Of a DNA stretch of 64,000 nt, positions 9,457-17,975 are shown one piece after another. Source of the DNA: an uncultured Oscillospiraceae bacterium. GTDB lineage: Bacteria; Bacillota; Clostridia; Oscillospirales; Ruminococcaceae. The notes below the pieces were generated by a model that was given only the letters and a program-made list of their open reading frames with translations, had not been told where the DNA came from and ran no database searches. Each line of letters begins with the position of its first letter. The first letter of the stretch is position 1. Made by a program: the position numbers and the translations under genes. The DNA lies in assembly GCA_900548355.1 (NCBI GenBank), contig URKR01000003.1:1-64000 (forward strand). The letters are read 5' to 3'.

Positions 9457-10296
9457 ATGCTTACGATTGGATGTCATCTTTCCTCAGCCAAGGGGTATTT
9501 GGCCATGGGCAAGCAGGCAGAGGCGCTGAACGCCAATACGTTCCAGTTTTTTACCCGGAATCCCCGGGGAAGCAAGGCCAAGCCGGTGGATGAGGCGGAT
9601 CTAGCGGCCTATGGGACCTTTGCGCGGCAGCATGCCATGGGGCCGCTGGTTGCCCATGCGCCCTACACGCTGAACCCGGCCTCGGCGGATCCGGGGCTGC
9701 GGGACTTTGCCCTGCGGGTGATGTCGGAGGATCTGGCAACGCTGGAAAAGCTGCCGGCCGTCTATTATAATTTCCATCCGGGCTGCCATGTGGGCCAGGG
9801 CGTCGAGGCGGGGATCGAATGGATCGCCCAGGCGCTGAACCGGCTGCTTACGCCGGGCCAGCGCACGATGGTGCTGCTGGAAACCATGTCGGGCAAAGGC
9901 AGCGAGGTTGGATCAAGCTTTGAGGAGCTGTCTGAGATTATCCGGCGGGTCGAGCATGAAGACAAGCTGGGCGTCTGCCTGGATACCTGCCACGTCTATT
10001 CGGCGGGCTATGATATCCGCAACAACCTGGATGGCGTGCTGGAGCAGTTTGACCGGGTGCTGGGCCTGGAGCGGCTCAAGGCGATCCACCTGAACGATTC
10101 CATGACGCCCTTTGCCAGCCGAAAGGACCGCCATGAAAAGATCGGCCAGGGCAGCCTGGGGCTGGAGGCCGTTGAGCGGATCATCCGGCACCCCAGCCTG
10201 CGGGCGCTGCCCTTTGAGCTGGAGACGCCGAATGAGCTGGAAGGATACGCGGCGGAGATCGCCCTGCTGCGGGCGCGGTCGGAAGAGGAGGAATAA
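9457..10296 (+). CDS. nfo: Endonuclease IV (AP endonuclease)
   Basis: A 279-residue TIM-barrel endonuclease of the Nfo/EndoIV family. It cleaves DNA 5' to abasic sites in base-excision repair using three metal ions. The metal ligands fall in [48 protein letters not shown] and FELETP, all present. The start is ATG 9457 because AAGGAG lies 7 nt before it; the ATG at 9451 is only 1 nt from that site. A TATAAT at 9397-9402 may be the -10 element, though the -35 is weak. The last codons (EEEE) also carry the AGGAGG ribosome site of the response regulator 3 nt downstream, so the genes are probably co-transcribed. Confidence 0.95.
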   Translation: MLTIGCHLSSAKGYLAMGKQAEALNANTFQFFTRNPRGSKAKPVDEADLAAYGTFARQHAMGPLVAHAPYTLNPASADPGLRDFALRVMSEDLATLEKLPAVYYNFHPGCHVGQGVEAGIEWIAQALNRLLTPGQRTMVLLETMSGKGSEVGSSFEELSEIIRRVEHEDKLGVCLDTCHVYSAGYDIRNNLDGVLEQFDRVLGLERLKAIHLNDSMTPFASRKDRHEKIGQGSLGLEAVERIIRHPSLRALPFELETPNELEGYAAEIALLRARSEEEE

Positions 10297-10299
10297 GCC

Positions 10300-10971
10300 A
10301 TGTCTACCGTGATGGTTGTGGAGGATGACAAGAACCTGCGGCGGCTGATGCAGGCCTGCCTGGAGCAGGAGGGGTATGACGTCGTGGTGGCCGAGGACGG
10401 CGAGCAGGCCCTGGAAAAGCTGGAAAACAGCCATGTGGATCTCTTTATCTGCGACATTATGATGCCAAGGATGGACGGATACGAGCTGACCCGCGTCCTG
10501 CGGGAGGCGGATTATACCCAGCCGGTGCTGTTTGTGACGGCCAAGGAAAGCTTTGAGGATAAGCGGGTCGGCTTCGGCGTGGGCGCGGACGATTACATGG
10601 TCAAGCCGGTGGATATGAACGAGATGCTGCTGCGGGTTTCGGCGCTGCTGCGCCGGGCGCAGATCGCCAACGAGCACCGGCTTACCGTAGGCCAGTGCGT
10701 GCTGGATGACCAGACGCTGGAGCTTACCCGGGGCGACGTTGTGCTTCAGCTGCCGCCGAAGGAGTTTTACCTGCTCTTTAAGCTGCTGAGCTACCCTAAA
10801 AAGATTTTTACCCGCCAGCAGCTGATGGACGAAATATGGGGGATGGATGCCCAAACCGATGAGCGGACGGTGGACGTGCACATCAAGCGGCTGCGGGAGA
10901 AATGCGAGGGCTTTGGCGATTTTAAGATCGTCACCATTCGCGGCCTGGGCTATAAGGCGGAAAAATGCTGA
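10300..10971 (+). CDS. OmpR/PhoB-family response regulator
   Basis: A 223-residue regulator with a receiver domain (acidic residues D9/D10, phospho-acceptor D52 in CDIMMP, conserved Thr in FVTAKE, Lys in MVKPVD) and a C-terminal winged helix (residues about 125-220, ending TIRGLGYKAE). It should bind DNA when phosphorylated by the kinase encoded next. Its TGA overlaps the kinase start (ATGCTGA), a sign of translational coupling. The regulon cannot be read from the sequence; endonuclease IV upstream hints at co-expression only. Confidence 0.95.
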   Translation: MSTVMVVEDDKNLRRLMQACLEQEGYDVVVAEDGEQALEKLENSHVDLFICDIMMPRMDGYELTRVLREADYTQPVLFVTAKESFEDKRVGFGVGADDYMVKPVDMNEMLLRVSALLRRAQIANEHRLTVGQCVLDDQTLELTRGDVVLQLPPKEFYLLFKLLSYPKKIFTRQQLMDEIWGMDAQTDERTVDVHIKRLREKCEGFGDFKIVTIRGLGYKAEKC

Positions 10972-12383
10972 CAGAACGGATTAAAGAGTCGATCCGGCTG
11001 CGCTTTATGCTGGTTTTTATCGGCACGCTGCTGCTGGCGGGCATCTTTACCTTCCCAGCCATCCTGATCAGCGAAAGCCAGCGGGTGATGACATCCATCG
11101 AAGGGCAGCTGAGCCTGGACGCCAGCAAAATTGCCGCGCTGAGCCAGCGGACCGGGCTTTCGCCGCAGGAAATTGCCGACCTGGCCCAGAGCAGCGCTGT
11201 CGTCATCATGGTATATGACAAAGGGGAGCAGCCGACGGATTCGGACGGCAACGCGCTGGAGCTGAAGGAAGGCGAGACAAGGCTGCTTAGCTGGAAGCTG
11301 GGCAGCATGCCGAAGCTGGCCATGCGCTATGACGATCAATATTACCTGCTGATACCCAACATGACCAATAACCAGTATGAGACCTTGAAGGACGTGGCCT
11401 TCCGGGTGCTGTGGGCCTGCACGCTGATTGGTTCGCTGCTCATGCTGATTGCGGTGCGGACCATTACCGAGCCGGTGCGGCGGCTGAACGCCGCCACCAA
11501 GCGCGTTGCCCAGGGAGATTTTGAGGTCAAGATCCCCGAGGCGGCCCGGGACGAGCTTGGCCAGCTGACGCGGAACTTCAACCGCATGACGCGCCAGCTT
11601 AAGCAGATGGAGACGCTGCGGAGCGATTTTATCAGCAGCATTTCCCATGAGTTCAAGACGCCGCTGGCCTCGATCCAGGGCTTTGCCCGCCTCCTGCAGC
11701 GCAAGGACCTGCCGCCGGAGCGGGTCGAGGAGTATACCCAGGTAATCCTGGAGGAAACAACCCGGCTCACCACCTTAAGCAGCAATATCCTGCGGCTGAA
11801 CGCCCTGGAGAACCAGAGCATCCCCCACAAGGCTACGGAATTTTCCCTGGACGAGCAGATCCGGCGCAGCGTGCTGCTGCTGGTATCCCAGTGGGAGCCC
11901 AAGGAGATTGAATTCGATATGGAGCTGGAGGCGCTGTCCTACTACGGGGATCAGGAGCTGCTGCAGCAGGTTTGGATGAATCTCGTGGGCAACGCCATCA
12001 AGTTTTCCCATACGGGCGGGCATATTGGCCTGACGCTCAAGCGGGAGCGCCAGGGCGTCAGCTTTGTCTGCCGGGACGAAGGCGTGGGCATCAGCCCGGC
12101 GGATCAGAAGCGCGTATTTGAAAAGTTTTACCAGGCGGACCGCTCCAGGGCCAAGGAGGGCAACGGCCTGGGGCTGGCGATTGTCCAGCGTATTTTAAAT
12201 CTTTGCGGCGGCAGCATCAGCTTTGAAAGCCAGCTGGGCAAGGGGACGGCCTTTACCGTAAAGCTGCCCGGGCCGCTGCAGAAGCCCCAGGAGAAAGCGG
12301 AAAAGGCCGAAAAGGCCCCGGCCAAGCGGCACGGTTCCCAACAGGAAAAGCCGCAGGAGGCCAAGCGGGAGAAAAAGGGTTAG
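10965..12383 (+). CDS. Sensor histidine kinase
   Basis: A 472-residue membrane kinase. Membrane segments lie at about 14-36 and 146-165, with an extracytoplasmic sensor of about 110 residues between them. Then come a HAMP domain (RTITEPVRRLNAATKRVAQG), the H-box SHEFKTPL with phospho-acceptor H228, and an ATPase domain with N-box NLVGNAIKFS, G1 DEGVGIS and G2 GNGLGLAI. The C-terminal 45 residues are a charged Lys/Glu-rich tail (KAEKAEKAPAKR) beyond the usual kinase end; its role is unknown. The gene overlaps the response regulator by 7 nt. The signal sensed is unknown. Confidence 0.95.
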   Translation: MLTERIKESIRLRFMLVFIGTLLLAGIFTFPAILISESQRVMTSIEGQLSLDASKIAALSQRTGLSPQEIADLAQSSAVVIMVYDKGEQPTDSDGNALELKEGETRLLSWKLGSMPKLAMRYDDQYYLLIPNMTNNQYETLKDVAFRVLWACTLIGSLLMLIAVRTITEPVRRLNAATKRVAQGDFEVKIPEAARDELGQLTRNFNRMTRQLKQMETLRSDFISSISHEFKTPLASIQGFARLLQRKDLPPERVEEYTQVILEETTRLTTLSSNILRLNALENQSIPHKATEFSLDEQIRRSVLLLVSQWEPKEIEFDMELEALSYYGDQELLQQVWMNLVGNAIKFSHTGGHIGLTLKRERQGVSFVCRDEGVGISPADQKRVFEKFYQADRSRAKEGNGLGLAIVQRILNLCGGSISFESQLGKGTAFTVKLPGPLQKPQEKAEKAEKAPAKRHGSQQEKPQEAKREKKG

Positions 12384-12411
12384 CCAGACGATAGGAATCG
12401 GAGGAAGCGGG

Positions 12412-13230
12412 ATGACGGGGTTTTGGATCTGCCTGGGCGTGGTCGGCTTTCTGGCTGCGGTGTACCTGGCGGCCCTATGCCCCTGGAGACGCCCGCGGCC
12501 GGGGCTGCGGCCGGGGCTTTATGCCCATCGCGGGCTGCACGGGCCGGGGCGGGCGGAGAATTCCCTGGAGGCCTTCCAGGCGGCGGCAGCGGCGGGCTAT
12601 GGCGTGGAGCTGGATGTGCGCCTGAGCGCCGACGGAGCGGTCGTGGTTTTCCATGACGGTACGCTGATGCGCGCCTGCGGGCAGAGCAAGGGGGTCGAGG
12701 AGCTGAGCCTTTCGGAGCTCAAGGGGCTGCGCCTGTTCGGGACGCCGTGCCGTATCCCGACCCTGGAGCAGGCGCTGGAGGCGATGGCGGGCCGCTGCCC
12801 TTTGATCGTGGAGATTAAACCGGGCGCCCGGATGAAAACGTTGTGCGAGGAAACCGCCGCGCTGCTGGAGGGCTATCCGGGCCCCTTTTGTGTGCAGTCC
12901 TTTGATCCGCGGGTGCTGTACTGGTTCCGGCGGAGGCGGCCGCAGATGATACGGGGGCAGCTGAGCATGAACTTTTTCCGCGCGCGCGAGGGGCTGCCGC
13001 TGGCGTTGGCCTTTGTGCTGACCCACCTAATGAGCAATTTCCTGACGCGGCCGGATTTTATTGCCTACAGGTTCAGCGACCGGCAGGACACCGCTTTCTC
13101 GGTTTGCCGGCAGTTTTTCCATATGCCTGCGGCAGCCTGGACGGTCACGGAGCCCAGCCAGCTGGAAGGGGCGCAGGGAAGCTTTGACGCCGTGATATTT
13201 GAGGGCTTCCGTCCCAAAGGCCGGGCATAG
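12412..13230 (+). CDS. Membrane-anchored glycerophosphodiester phosphodiesterase
   Basis: A 272-residue GDPD-family enzyme, which hydrolyses glycerophosphodiesters to glycerol-3-phosphate and an alcohol. An N-terminal hydrophobic helix (residues 4-22) should anchor it. The catalytic motifs HRG..ENSLEAF, ELDVRLSADG, FHD and EIK are all visible. A glpK gene lies 29 kb away, but no direct link is seen. The ATG at 12412 follows GGAGGAAGCGGG, 28 nt after the kinase stop, so it may belong to the same operon. A strong terminator follows. Confidence 0.9.
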   Translation: MTGFWICLGVVGFLAAVYLAALCPWRRPRPGLRPGLYAHRGLHGPGRAENSLEAFQAAAAAGYGVELDVRLSADGAVVVFHDGTLMRACGQSKGVEELSLSELKGLRLFGTPCRIPTLEQALEAMAGRCPLIVEIKPGARMKTLCEETAALLEGYPGPFCVQSFDPRVLYWFRRRRPQMIRGQLSMNFFRAREGLPLALAFVLTHLMSNFLTRPDFIAYRFSDRQDTAFSVCRQFFHMPAAAWTVTEPSQLEGAQGSFDAVIFEGFRPKGRA

Positions 13231-13265
13231 CGCGCTGGACGCGCCGCAGGATAAGCCATAAGCAA

Positions 13266-13299
13266 GGGAGCCGGACCGTAAAGCGGTCCGGCTCCCTTT
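13266..13299 (+). terminator. Terminator between the convergent GDPD and PHP genes
   Basis: A 13-bp perfect stem, GGGAGCCGGACCG with CGGTCCGGCTCCC, loop TAAAG, then TTTA. The U-tract is better on the plus strand. Confidence 0.75.
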
Positions 13300-13321
13300 A
13301 CGCTATGCGCCGAAGGAAATA

Positions 13322-14056
13322 TCAATAATGGCCGGGAGGATCGCCGCCGGGCATCAGGACGGTCCCCTGGCCGGAGGTCAGGGCTTCAAGCAAATCCTTT
13401 GCATCCCGGAGCCTATGGGAAAAACCCATGCCCGAGGAAAACTCATCGATATTGTGAGCGTCGCTGCCGGCGGTGAAGAGCAGGCCCTGCGCCTGGGCGA
13501 AGGTATGGGCTTGGGCGTTGGCCGCTGCCTGGCCGCAAAGCAGGTTCCCTCCGTTGAAGACCTCCACCGCGTCGAGAAGGGCGGGTTCGATCGGGCCGGG
13601 CCTGGGGACATAGAAGGCCTCCCGATAGGGATGGGCCTGGCTGACAAAGCCGCCGGCCTGATGCACGCGGCGGCAATAGGCCTCGCAGGTCAGCTGGGAG
13701 AGATCGGGATTTGCCAGCAGGAAATCCTCGTCCAGCCCATAGGTCAGCAGGTCGTGCCCCTCGAGCGTGGCCTCCCAGCCCAGAAATACGGCCAGCCCAA
13801 TCTCATCCCCGACGGCCTTGGCACGCCGGTAGCCCTCCATCAGGATGGATACCCGCTGGGGCCAGGGGGCGGAAATGTTGGCGTGGCTGTTGCCCTGCAG
13901 AAAGTGATCGGTGATGATTGCCCCGTCATATCCCTGCCGCTGACAGGCCCGTATCATATCCTGGGCGGCAGCGTGGGCGCAGCGGCTTACCTTGCTGGTA
14001 TGCATGTGGGTTTCATAGCGGAACATGGGGCCTGCTTCCCCCGCAGCCGGGCTCAT
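13322..14056 (-). CDS. PHP-domain metal-dependent phosphoesterase
   Basis: A 244-residue PHP-superfamily hydrolase. The metal-binding motifs ETHMHTS (HxH), ITDHF, GWEATLEGHD, SQAHPYR and SDAHN are all present, so it is likely active. Related enzymes act on histidinol phosphate, nucleoside phosphates or DNA ends; the substrate here is unknown. The start at 14056 forms an ATGA overlap with the upstream stop, implying coupled translation. An alternative start at 14026 (MFRYETHMHT) also has a purine-rich site, so the N-terminal ten residues are uncertain. Confidence 0.85.
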   Translation of the reverse strand: MSPAAGEAGPMFRYETHMHTSKVSRCAHAAAQDMIRACQRQGYDGAIITDHFLQGNSHANISAPWPQRVSILMEGYRRAKAVGDEIGLAVFLGWEATLEGHDLLTYGLDEDFLLANPDLSQLTCEAYCRRVHQAGGFVSQAHPYREAFYVPRPGPIEPALLDAVEVFNGGNLLCGQAAANAQAHTFAQAQGLLFTAGSDAHNIDEFSSGMGFSHRLRDAKDLLEALTSGQGTVLMPGGDPPGHY

Positions 14057-15195
14057 CCTTCCAGCTCCCGGCCGCAGCGGAAGGCGTTCACCCGCTTATA
14101 GCCATATTCTACATAGTGAATCAGGTTTTCGATGTATTGGGCCGTTGGATGGGCGTACTCCATGAAGCCGGCGGAGGGGCACAGGATCATACGGCCGCTG
14201 GGCGCGCCGGCCTCCAGGCACTGATCGATCAGCTGCTCAATCCGCTCTGGGGAGCCCAGCAGCAGCTCCTGGATCTCGATGTTCCCCTCCCAACCGATGC
14301 GGTCGCCATAGCGCCGCACCTCTGCGGCCAGGTCAATATCGCCGTTTTTCGGCGGTTCCAGGGGATTGAGCACGTCCACGCCCATCTCGATGAAGCGGTC
14401 CAGAAAGCGGGATACCTTATTGTGGCTGTGAACCCATACATAGCCTCCGCCGTTATGGATGAGATCGCACAGCGGCTTATCATAGCGGAAGATGAAGTCC
14501 TCAAAATCCCGGGGCGATAGAAGCGGCGGTACGAATACCTCCGGGCCGACCCAGGAAAAGACAGGCCGGATCCCGGTGGCCAGCACGGCGCGCGCATGGG
14601 CCTGGATGCGGCTGGCAAAGAGGGCGATCACCTCGTCCAGCAGCTCCCGGTCATCCACGCTGAAATAGGCCAGCGTTTCCGAGCCGCACAGATCCTGGAT
14701 GCCATAGCCGGCGTGGGGCAGGCCGAAGGTGACAATGCCCCGCTCCCCCATATCCGCCACGGCCTGGTGATAGCCTGCTACGGATACCGGCTCCGGCTCA
14801 TAGGGCAGCGACAGCAGCTTTTGCAGGTCGGAAGCGTCCTTCACCAGATACTCGGTGGTGAATCCGGGATCCCCGATGACCGAATCCCGGTAGACGCCGG
14901 TCATGTCGCCCAGCGGCGTGCGGACGGTGGTAACCCGCTCGACCCAAAGGGGATCAGCGGTGGGGCGGGTTTGGACGGATACATATTCCCGGTGAAGCGC
15001 GCCGCACAAAAGATGGCAGGGCGAGCCTGCGCCGCCGAAAAGGTCGGTAAATTGAAGCGCGCGGTCGATGACCGGCTGATAATCGGGATGAAGCGCCTTC
15101 ATGCCGGGCGCGGCGCCCCATAGCTTCAGCGCGGGGCGGTCGATGGGCTTGCGCTGAAAGATGCGCGTCAGCCGCTGGCGGTTTGTCAGTTCCAT
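14053..15195 (-). CDS. Uroporphyrinogen decarboxylase (URO-D) family protein
   Basis: A 380-residue protein of the URO-D fold, which includes HemE and the cobamide-dependent methyltransferases MtaA/CmuA. The opening MELTNRQRLTRIFQRKPIDRP and the C-terminal blocks VWVHSHNKVSRF, LNPLEPP and GWEGNIEIQELL resemble the stand-alone members common in Clostridia rather than HemE. No other heme gene is nearby, so a methyltransferase or uncharacterised role is more likely. The start is ATG 15195 with AAAAGGAGGATTCCAGC; the frame stays open upstream through the promoter and is rejected there. It is coupled to the PHP gene by an ATGA overlap. Confidence 0.85.
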   Translation of the reverse strand: MELTNRQRLTRIFQRKPIDRPALKLWGAAPGMKALHPDYQPVIDRALQFTDLFGGAGSPCHLLCGALHREYVSVQTRPTADPLWVERVTTVRTPLGDMTGVYRDSVIGDPGFTTEYLVKDASDLQKLLSLPYEPEPVSVAGYHQAVADMGERGIVTFGLPHAGYGIQDLCGSETLAYFSVDDRELLDEVIALFASRIQAHARAVLATGIRPVFSWVGPEVFVPPLLSPRDFEDFIFRYDKPLCDLIHNGGGYVWVHSHNKVSRFLDRFIEMGVDVLNPLEPPKNGDIDLAAEVRRYGDRIGWEGNIEIQELLLGSPERIEQLIDQCLEAGAPSGRMILCPSAGFMEYAHPTAQYIENLIHYVEYGYKRVNAFRCGRELEG

Positions 15196-15216
15196 GCTGG
15201 AATCCTCCTTTTCCCC

Positions 15217-15245
15217 ATCATACCCAATTTTGATTGCGTCGTAAA
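15217..15245 (-). promoter_or_regulatory. Promoter for the URO-D/PHP operon
   Basis: Minus-strand TTTACG (15245-15240), 17-nt spacer, TATGAT (15222-15217), 22 nt before the start codon. Confidence 0.6.
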
Positions 15246-15314
15246 GCGGTTTTTCCCCGCGGGGCCGGCAGAAGGCAATCAGCCGCCGGCGGCCGCCGCT
15301 TTTATCCCGCCCAC

Positions 15315-15343
15315 TTGAATCGGCGGCGCGTTTGTGGTATAAG
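15315..15343 (+). promoter_or_regulatory. Promoter for the proS T-box leader
   Basis: TTGAAT (15315-15320), 17-nt spacer, TATAAG (15338-15343). Transcription should begin near 15350. Confidence 0.7.
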
Positions 15344-15349
15344 TAGAAA

Positions 15350-15584
15350 AAGTGCAGGAGGGAGCATATCCGTCCCAGGGCGCCCAAGCGAGCCGGGCTG
15401 GGTGAAAGCCGGCGCGCCCCTGCGGGTTATCCCGCCCTCCGCGGAGCAGGAGCTCCGGCTGCGCAGGGGAAAAACTGCGCCGGATCACGCCGTTATCGTG
15501 GCTGGAGGTGAGCGCCCGCGGGCGTTAACCAGGGTGGTATCGCGGCCAAGGGCCGTCCCTGAGGGGGACGGCCCTTGTTTTTTT
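15350..15584 (+). promoter_or_regulatory. T-box riboswitch upstream of proS
   Basis: The leader shows the conserved T-box bulge ACCAGGGTGGTATCGCGG (15528-15545) and the Stem I apical element CTGGGTGAAAGCCGG. A terminator follows (arms 15548-15559 and 15565-15576, then a T-run). T-boxes bind uncharged tRNA and prevent termination. A CCC triplet lies about 6 nt before GAGC on the 3' side of Stem I, consistent with a proline specifier, but the exact register was not folded. Confidence 0.9.
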
Positions 15585-15604
15585 GAAAGGAAAAGGAGCG
15601 TTAC

Positions 15605-17050
15605 ATGGCTAAAAGGAATGAGCAGTTTGTCAGCTTTATCGCTGACCAGTCCCAGGACTTCCCCCAATGGTATACGGACGTGATCCGGCTGAGCGAGATG
15701 GTGGACTATGGCCCGGTTAAGGGCACCATGGTCATCCGGCCCTATGGCTATGGCGTATGGGAGCTGATCCAGAAGGAGCTGGATCAGCGCATCAAGGCAA
15801 CCGGGCACCAGAACGCCTATTTCCCGTTGTTTATTCCGGAAAGCTTCCTGATGAAGGAGGCGGAGCATGTGGAGGGCTTTGCGCCGGAGGTGGCGTGGGT
15901 GACGCAGGGCGGCAATGAGGTGCTGCCCGAGCGGCTGGTGGTACGGCCCACCAGCGAAACCATCATCTGTTCCATGTACAGCAAGTGGGTGCAGTCCTGG
16001 CGCGACCTCCCGGTGATGATAAACCAATGGGCCAACGTGGTGCGCTGGGAAAAGACCACCCGCCCCTTTTTGCGCACCAGCGAATTCCTCTGGCAGGAAG
16101 GGCATACCGTCCACGCCACGGCCGGGGAGGCGCAGGAGGAGACCCTCCGGATGCTGGAGGTCTACCGGGAGTTTTCCGAGCATGTCCTGGCGATCCCCAT
16201 GGTGACGGGCCGCAAGACGGAGAAGGAAAAGTTCGCCGGCGCTGCGGCGACCTACTCCATCGAAGCGCTGATGCAGGACGGGAAAGCCCTGCAGGCGGGC
16301 ACAAGCCATAACCTGGGGCAGCACTTCTCCAAGGCCTTTGACATTCAATTCCAGAACAAGGAGGGCCAGCTGGAATACGGCTACCAGACCAGCTGGGGGG
16401 CCACGACGCGGCTGATCGGCGCGCTGGTCATGGTGCATGGCGACCAGCGGGGCTTGGTGCTCCCGCCGAGGGTCGCCCCCATCCAGGCGGTGATCCTGCC
16501 CATTGCGGCCCATAAGGGCGGCGTGATGGAGGTCTGCCAGCAGGCGGCGGAGCAGCTCCGGGCCGCCGGGATCCGGGTGAAGCTGGATGACCGCGACAGC
16601 GTATCCCCGGGCTATAAGTTCAATGAATGGGAGCTCAAGGGCGTGCCGCTGCGGCTGGAGATTGGGCCCAAGGATATCGAAAAGGGTGCGGCGCTGGCCA
16701 TGCGCCGCGACACGCTGGAGAAGCTGCCGCTTCCCCTTTCGGACATCGGCAGCCAGGCGCTCAGCCTGCTGGATGAAATCCACCTGGGTATGCTCCGCAA
16801 GGCCCAGGCCTATCTTGACGCCCATACCTACGACTGCACAACGCTGGAGGAGATGGGCGAGCGGCTGGAACACGGTAAAGGCTATGTGCGGGCCATGTGG
16901 TGCGGCGACCGGGCCTGTGAGGATGCCATCAAGGAAAAATTCTCCGCGACCGCGCGGAATATGCCCTTTGACCAGACGCCGGTGGGCGATACCTGCGTAT
17001 GCTGCGGGAGGCCGGCCAAGCATCTGGTGTTCTGGGCCCGGGCCTACTAG
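15605..17050 (+). CDS. proS: Prolyl-tRNA synthetase, archaeal/eukaryotic type
   Basis: A 481-residue class II synthetase that charges tRNA(Pro). It is the short type (ProS type 3) without the bacterial editing insertion: motif 2 (RWEKTTRPFLRTSEFLWQEGHT) is followed directly by the catalytic core and motif 3 (GALVMVHGDQRGLVLPP). The C-terminal region carries a cysteine cluster (CGDRACEDA, CVCCGRPA) matching the zinc-like domain of this type and ends with the characteristic ARAY. The ATG at 15605 follows AAAAGGAGCGTTAC. It is controlled by the T-box leader and ends at a hairpin terminator. Confidence 0.96.
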   Translation: MAKRNEQFVSFIADQSQDFPQWYTDVIRLSEMVDYGPVKGTMVIRPYGYGVWELIQKELDQRIKATGHQNAYFPLFIPESFLMKEAEHVEGFAPEVAWVTQGGNEVLPERLVVRPTSETIICSMYSKWVQSWRDLPVMINQWANVVRWEKTTRPFLRTSEFLWQEGHTVHATAGEAQEETLRMLEVYREFSEHVLAIPMVTGRKTEKEKFAGAAATYSIEALMQDGKALQAGTSHNLGQHFSKAFDIQFQNKEGQLEYGYQTSWGATTRLIGALVMVHGDQRGLVLPPRVAPIQAVILPIAAHKGGVMEVCQQAAEQLRAAGIRVKLDDRDSVSPGYKFNEWELKGVPLRLEIGPKDIEKGAALAMRRDTLEKLPLPLSDIGSQALSLLDEIHLGMLRKAQAYLDAHTYDCTTLEEMGERLEHGKGYVRAMWCGDRACEDAIKEKFSATARNMPFDQTPVGDTCVCCGRPAKHLVFWARAY

Positions 17051-17100
17051 CCGGAGCCTGCGCGCCGCTTCATGGCATAGGCGCCCACAAGGACAAATCT

Positions 17101-17146
17101 AAAGCCCCCCGGCTTGGAGTACAACCTCCAGCCCGGAGGGCTTCTT
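17101..17146 (+). terminator. Terminator after proS
   Basis: A long imperfect stem (AAGCCCCCCGG..GGAG with CTCC..CCCGGAGGGCTT) followed by CTTTATATA. Confidence 0.75.
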
Positions 17147-17193
17147 TATATAGAGGGCAGCCTGCACGGCAGGAGGAGGGCTGCGGCGGTTGT

Positions 17194-17964
17194 TTACGGG
17201 CGCTGCGGTACGATGGGATAAAGCTGCACGGTATTGCCGCCGTCCACGGTCAGCTCGGCGCCGGTCGTATTGCGCGACTCCCGGCTGCCCAGATACCAGG
17301 CGGCATTGGCAATGTCGTCAAACTCTGCGATATCGCCCAAGGGGGTATAGTTGGACGGCGCGTTGCGGCAATCGTTGACGTTGTTCTGCCAGCGCACCGT
17401 TTTAATCATACCCGGCAGCACGCAGTTGCAGCGAATACCATACTTGCCCCAATCCACCGCAAGGGCACGGGAAAGCCCCAGAATGCCGCTTTTCGACGCG
17501 CCGTAGGCGCAGCGGTCGGGGATCGCCCGGTAGGCGGTGTTGGAAGTGATAAAGACGATGGCCCCGCCGCCCTTTTCCTTCATCATCAGCGCAGCCTGCC
17601 GGGCGATGGCGAAGTTCCAACCGATGTTGGTCTGGAACACCGCCATGAACTCCTCCATCGATACCGTCAGCGCGTCCATGCCGATGCCGAGGTTGGCCGC
17701 GTTGAGCACCACGGCGTCCAGCAGGATCCCGTCGCCGCGCAGCCTTTCAAATAGCTCGATCACCGGGCCCTCGTCGGGAGCGGGAAGGCCATACCCGAAG
17801 ATGCGCCCATGGGGCTGGGACCGGGACAGCTGCTGGGCAGCCTCCCGGGCGCGGGCGCTGTCGCGGCTGGTAAGGATGACATCATATCCCTCCTGGGCAA
17901 AGCGGCGGGCAATGGCATAGCCGGTGCCGCTGGCGGCGCCGGTGACCAATACGGATGGGTTCAT
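17194..17964 (-). CDS. Short-chain dehydrogenase/reductase (SDR)
   Basis: A 256-residue classical SDR: the NAD(P)-binding TGAASGTG at residues 8-15, the NAA motif at 88-90 and the catalytic set S141, Y154, K158 (YGASK). The C-terminal TGAELTVDGGNT is family standard. It lies 11 nt downstream of the enolase-superfamily gene in the same direction, with CTAGGAGGTACTGCC before its ATG, so the two form an operon. It probably oxidises a sugar or sugar-acid hydroxyl in that pathway; the substrate is inferred from context only. Confidence 0.92.
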   Translation of the reverse strand: MNPSVLVTGAASGTGYAIARRFAQEGYDVILTSRDSARAREAAQQLSRSQPHGRIFGYGLPAPDEGPVIELFERLRGDGILLDAVVLNAANLGIGMDALTVSMEEFMAVFQTNIGWNFAIARQAALMMKEKGGGAIVFITSNTAYRAIPDRCAYGASKSGILGLSRALAVDWGKYGIRCNCVLPGMIKTVRWQNNVNDCRNAPSNYTPLGDIAEFDDIANAAWYLGSRESRNTTGAELTVDGGNTVQLYPIVPQRP

Positions 17965-17975
17965 GGCAGTACCTC

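Noticed and set aside
13966..14056. PHP protein as part of histidine biosynthesis (HisK)
   Set aside because: No his genes nearby and only general PHP motifs; the specific function is not supported.
15196..15387. N-terminal extension of the URO-D protein
   Set aside because: It crosses the gene's own promoter and the proS promoter; the internal ATG at 15195 has an AAGGAGG site.
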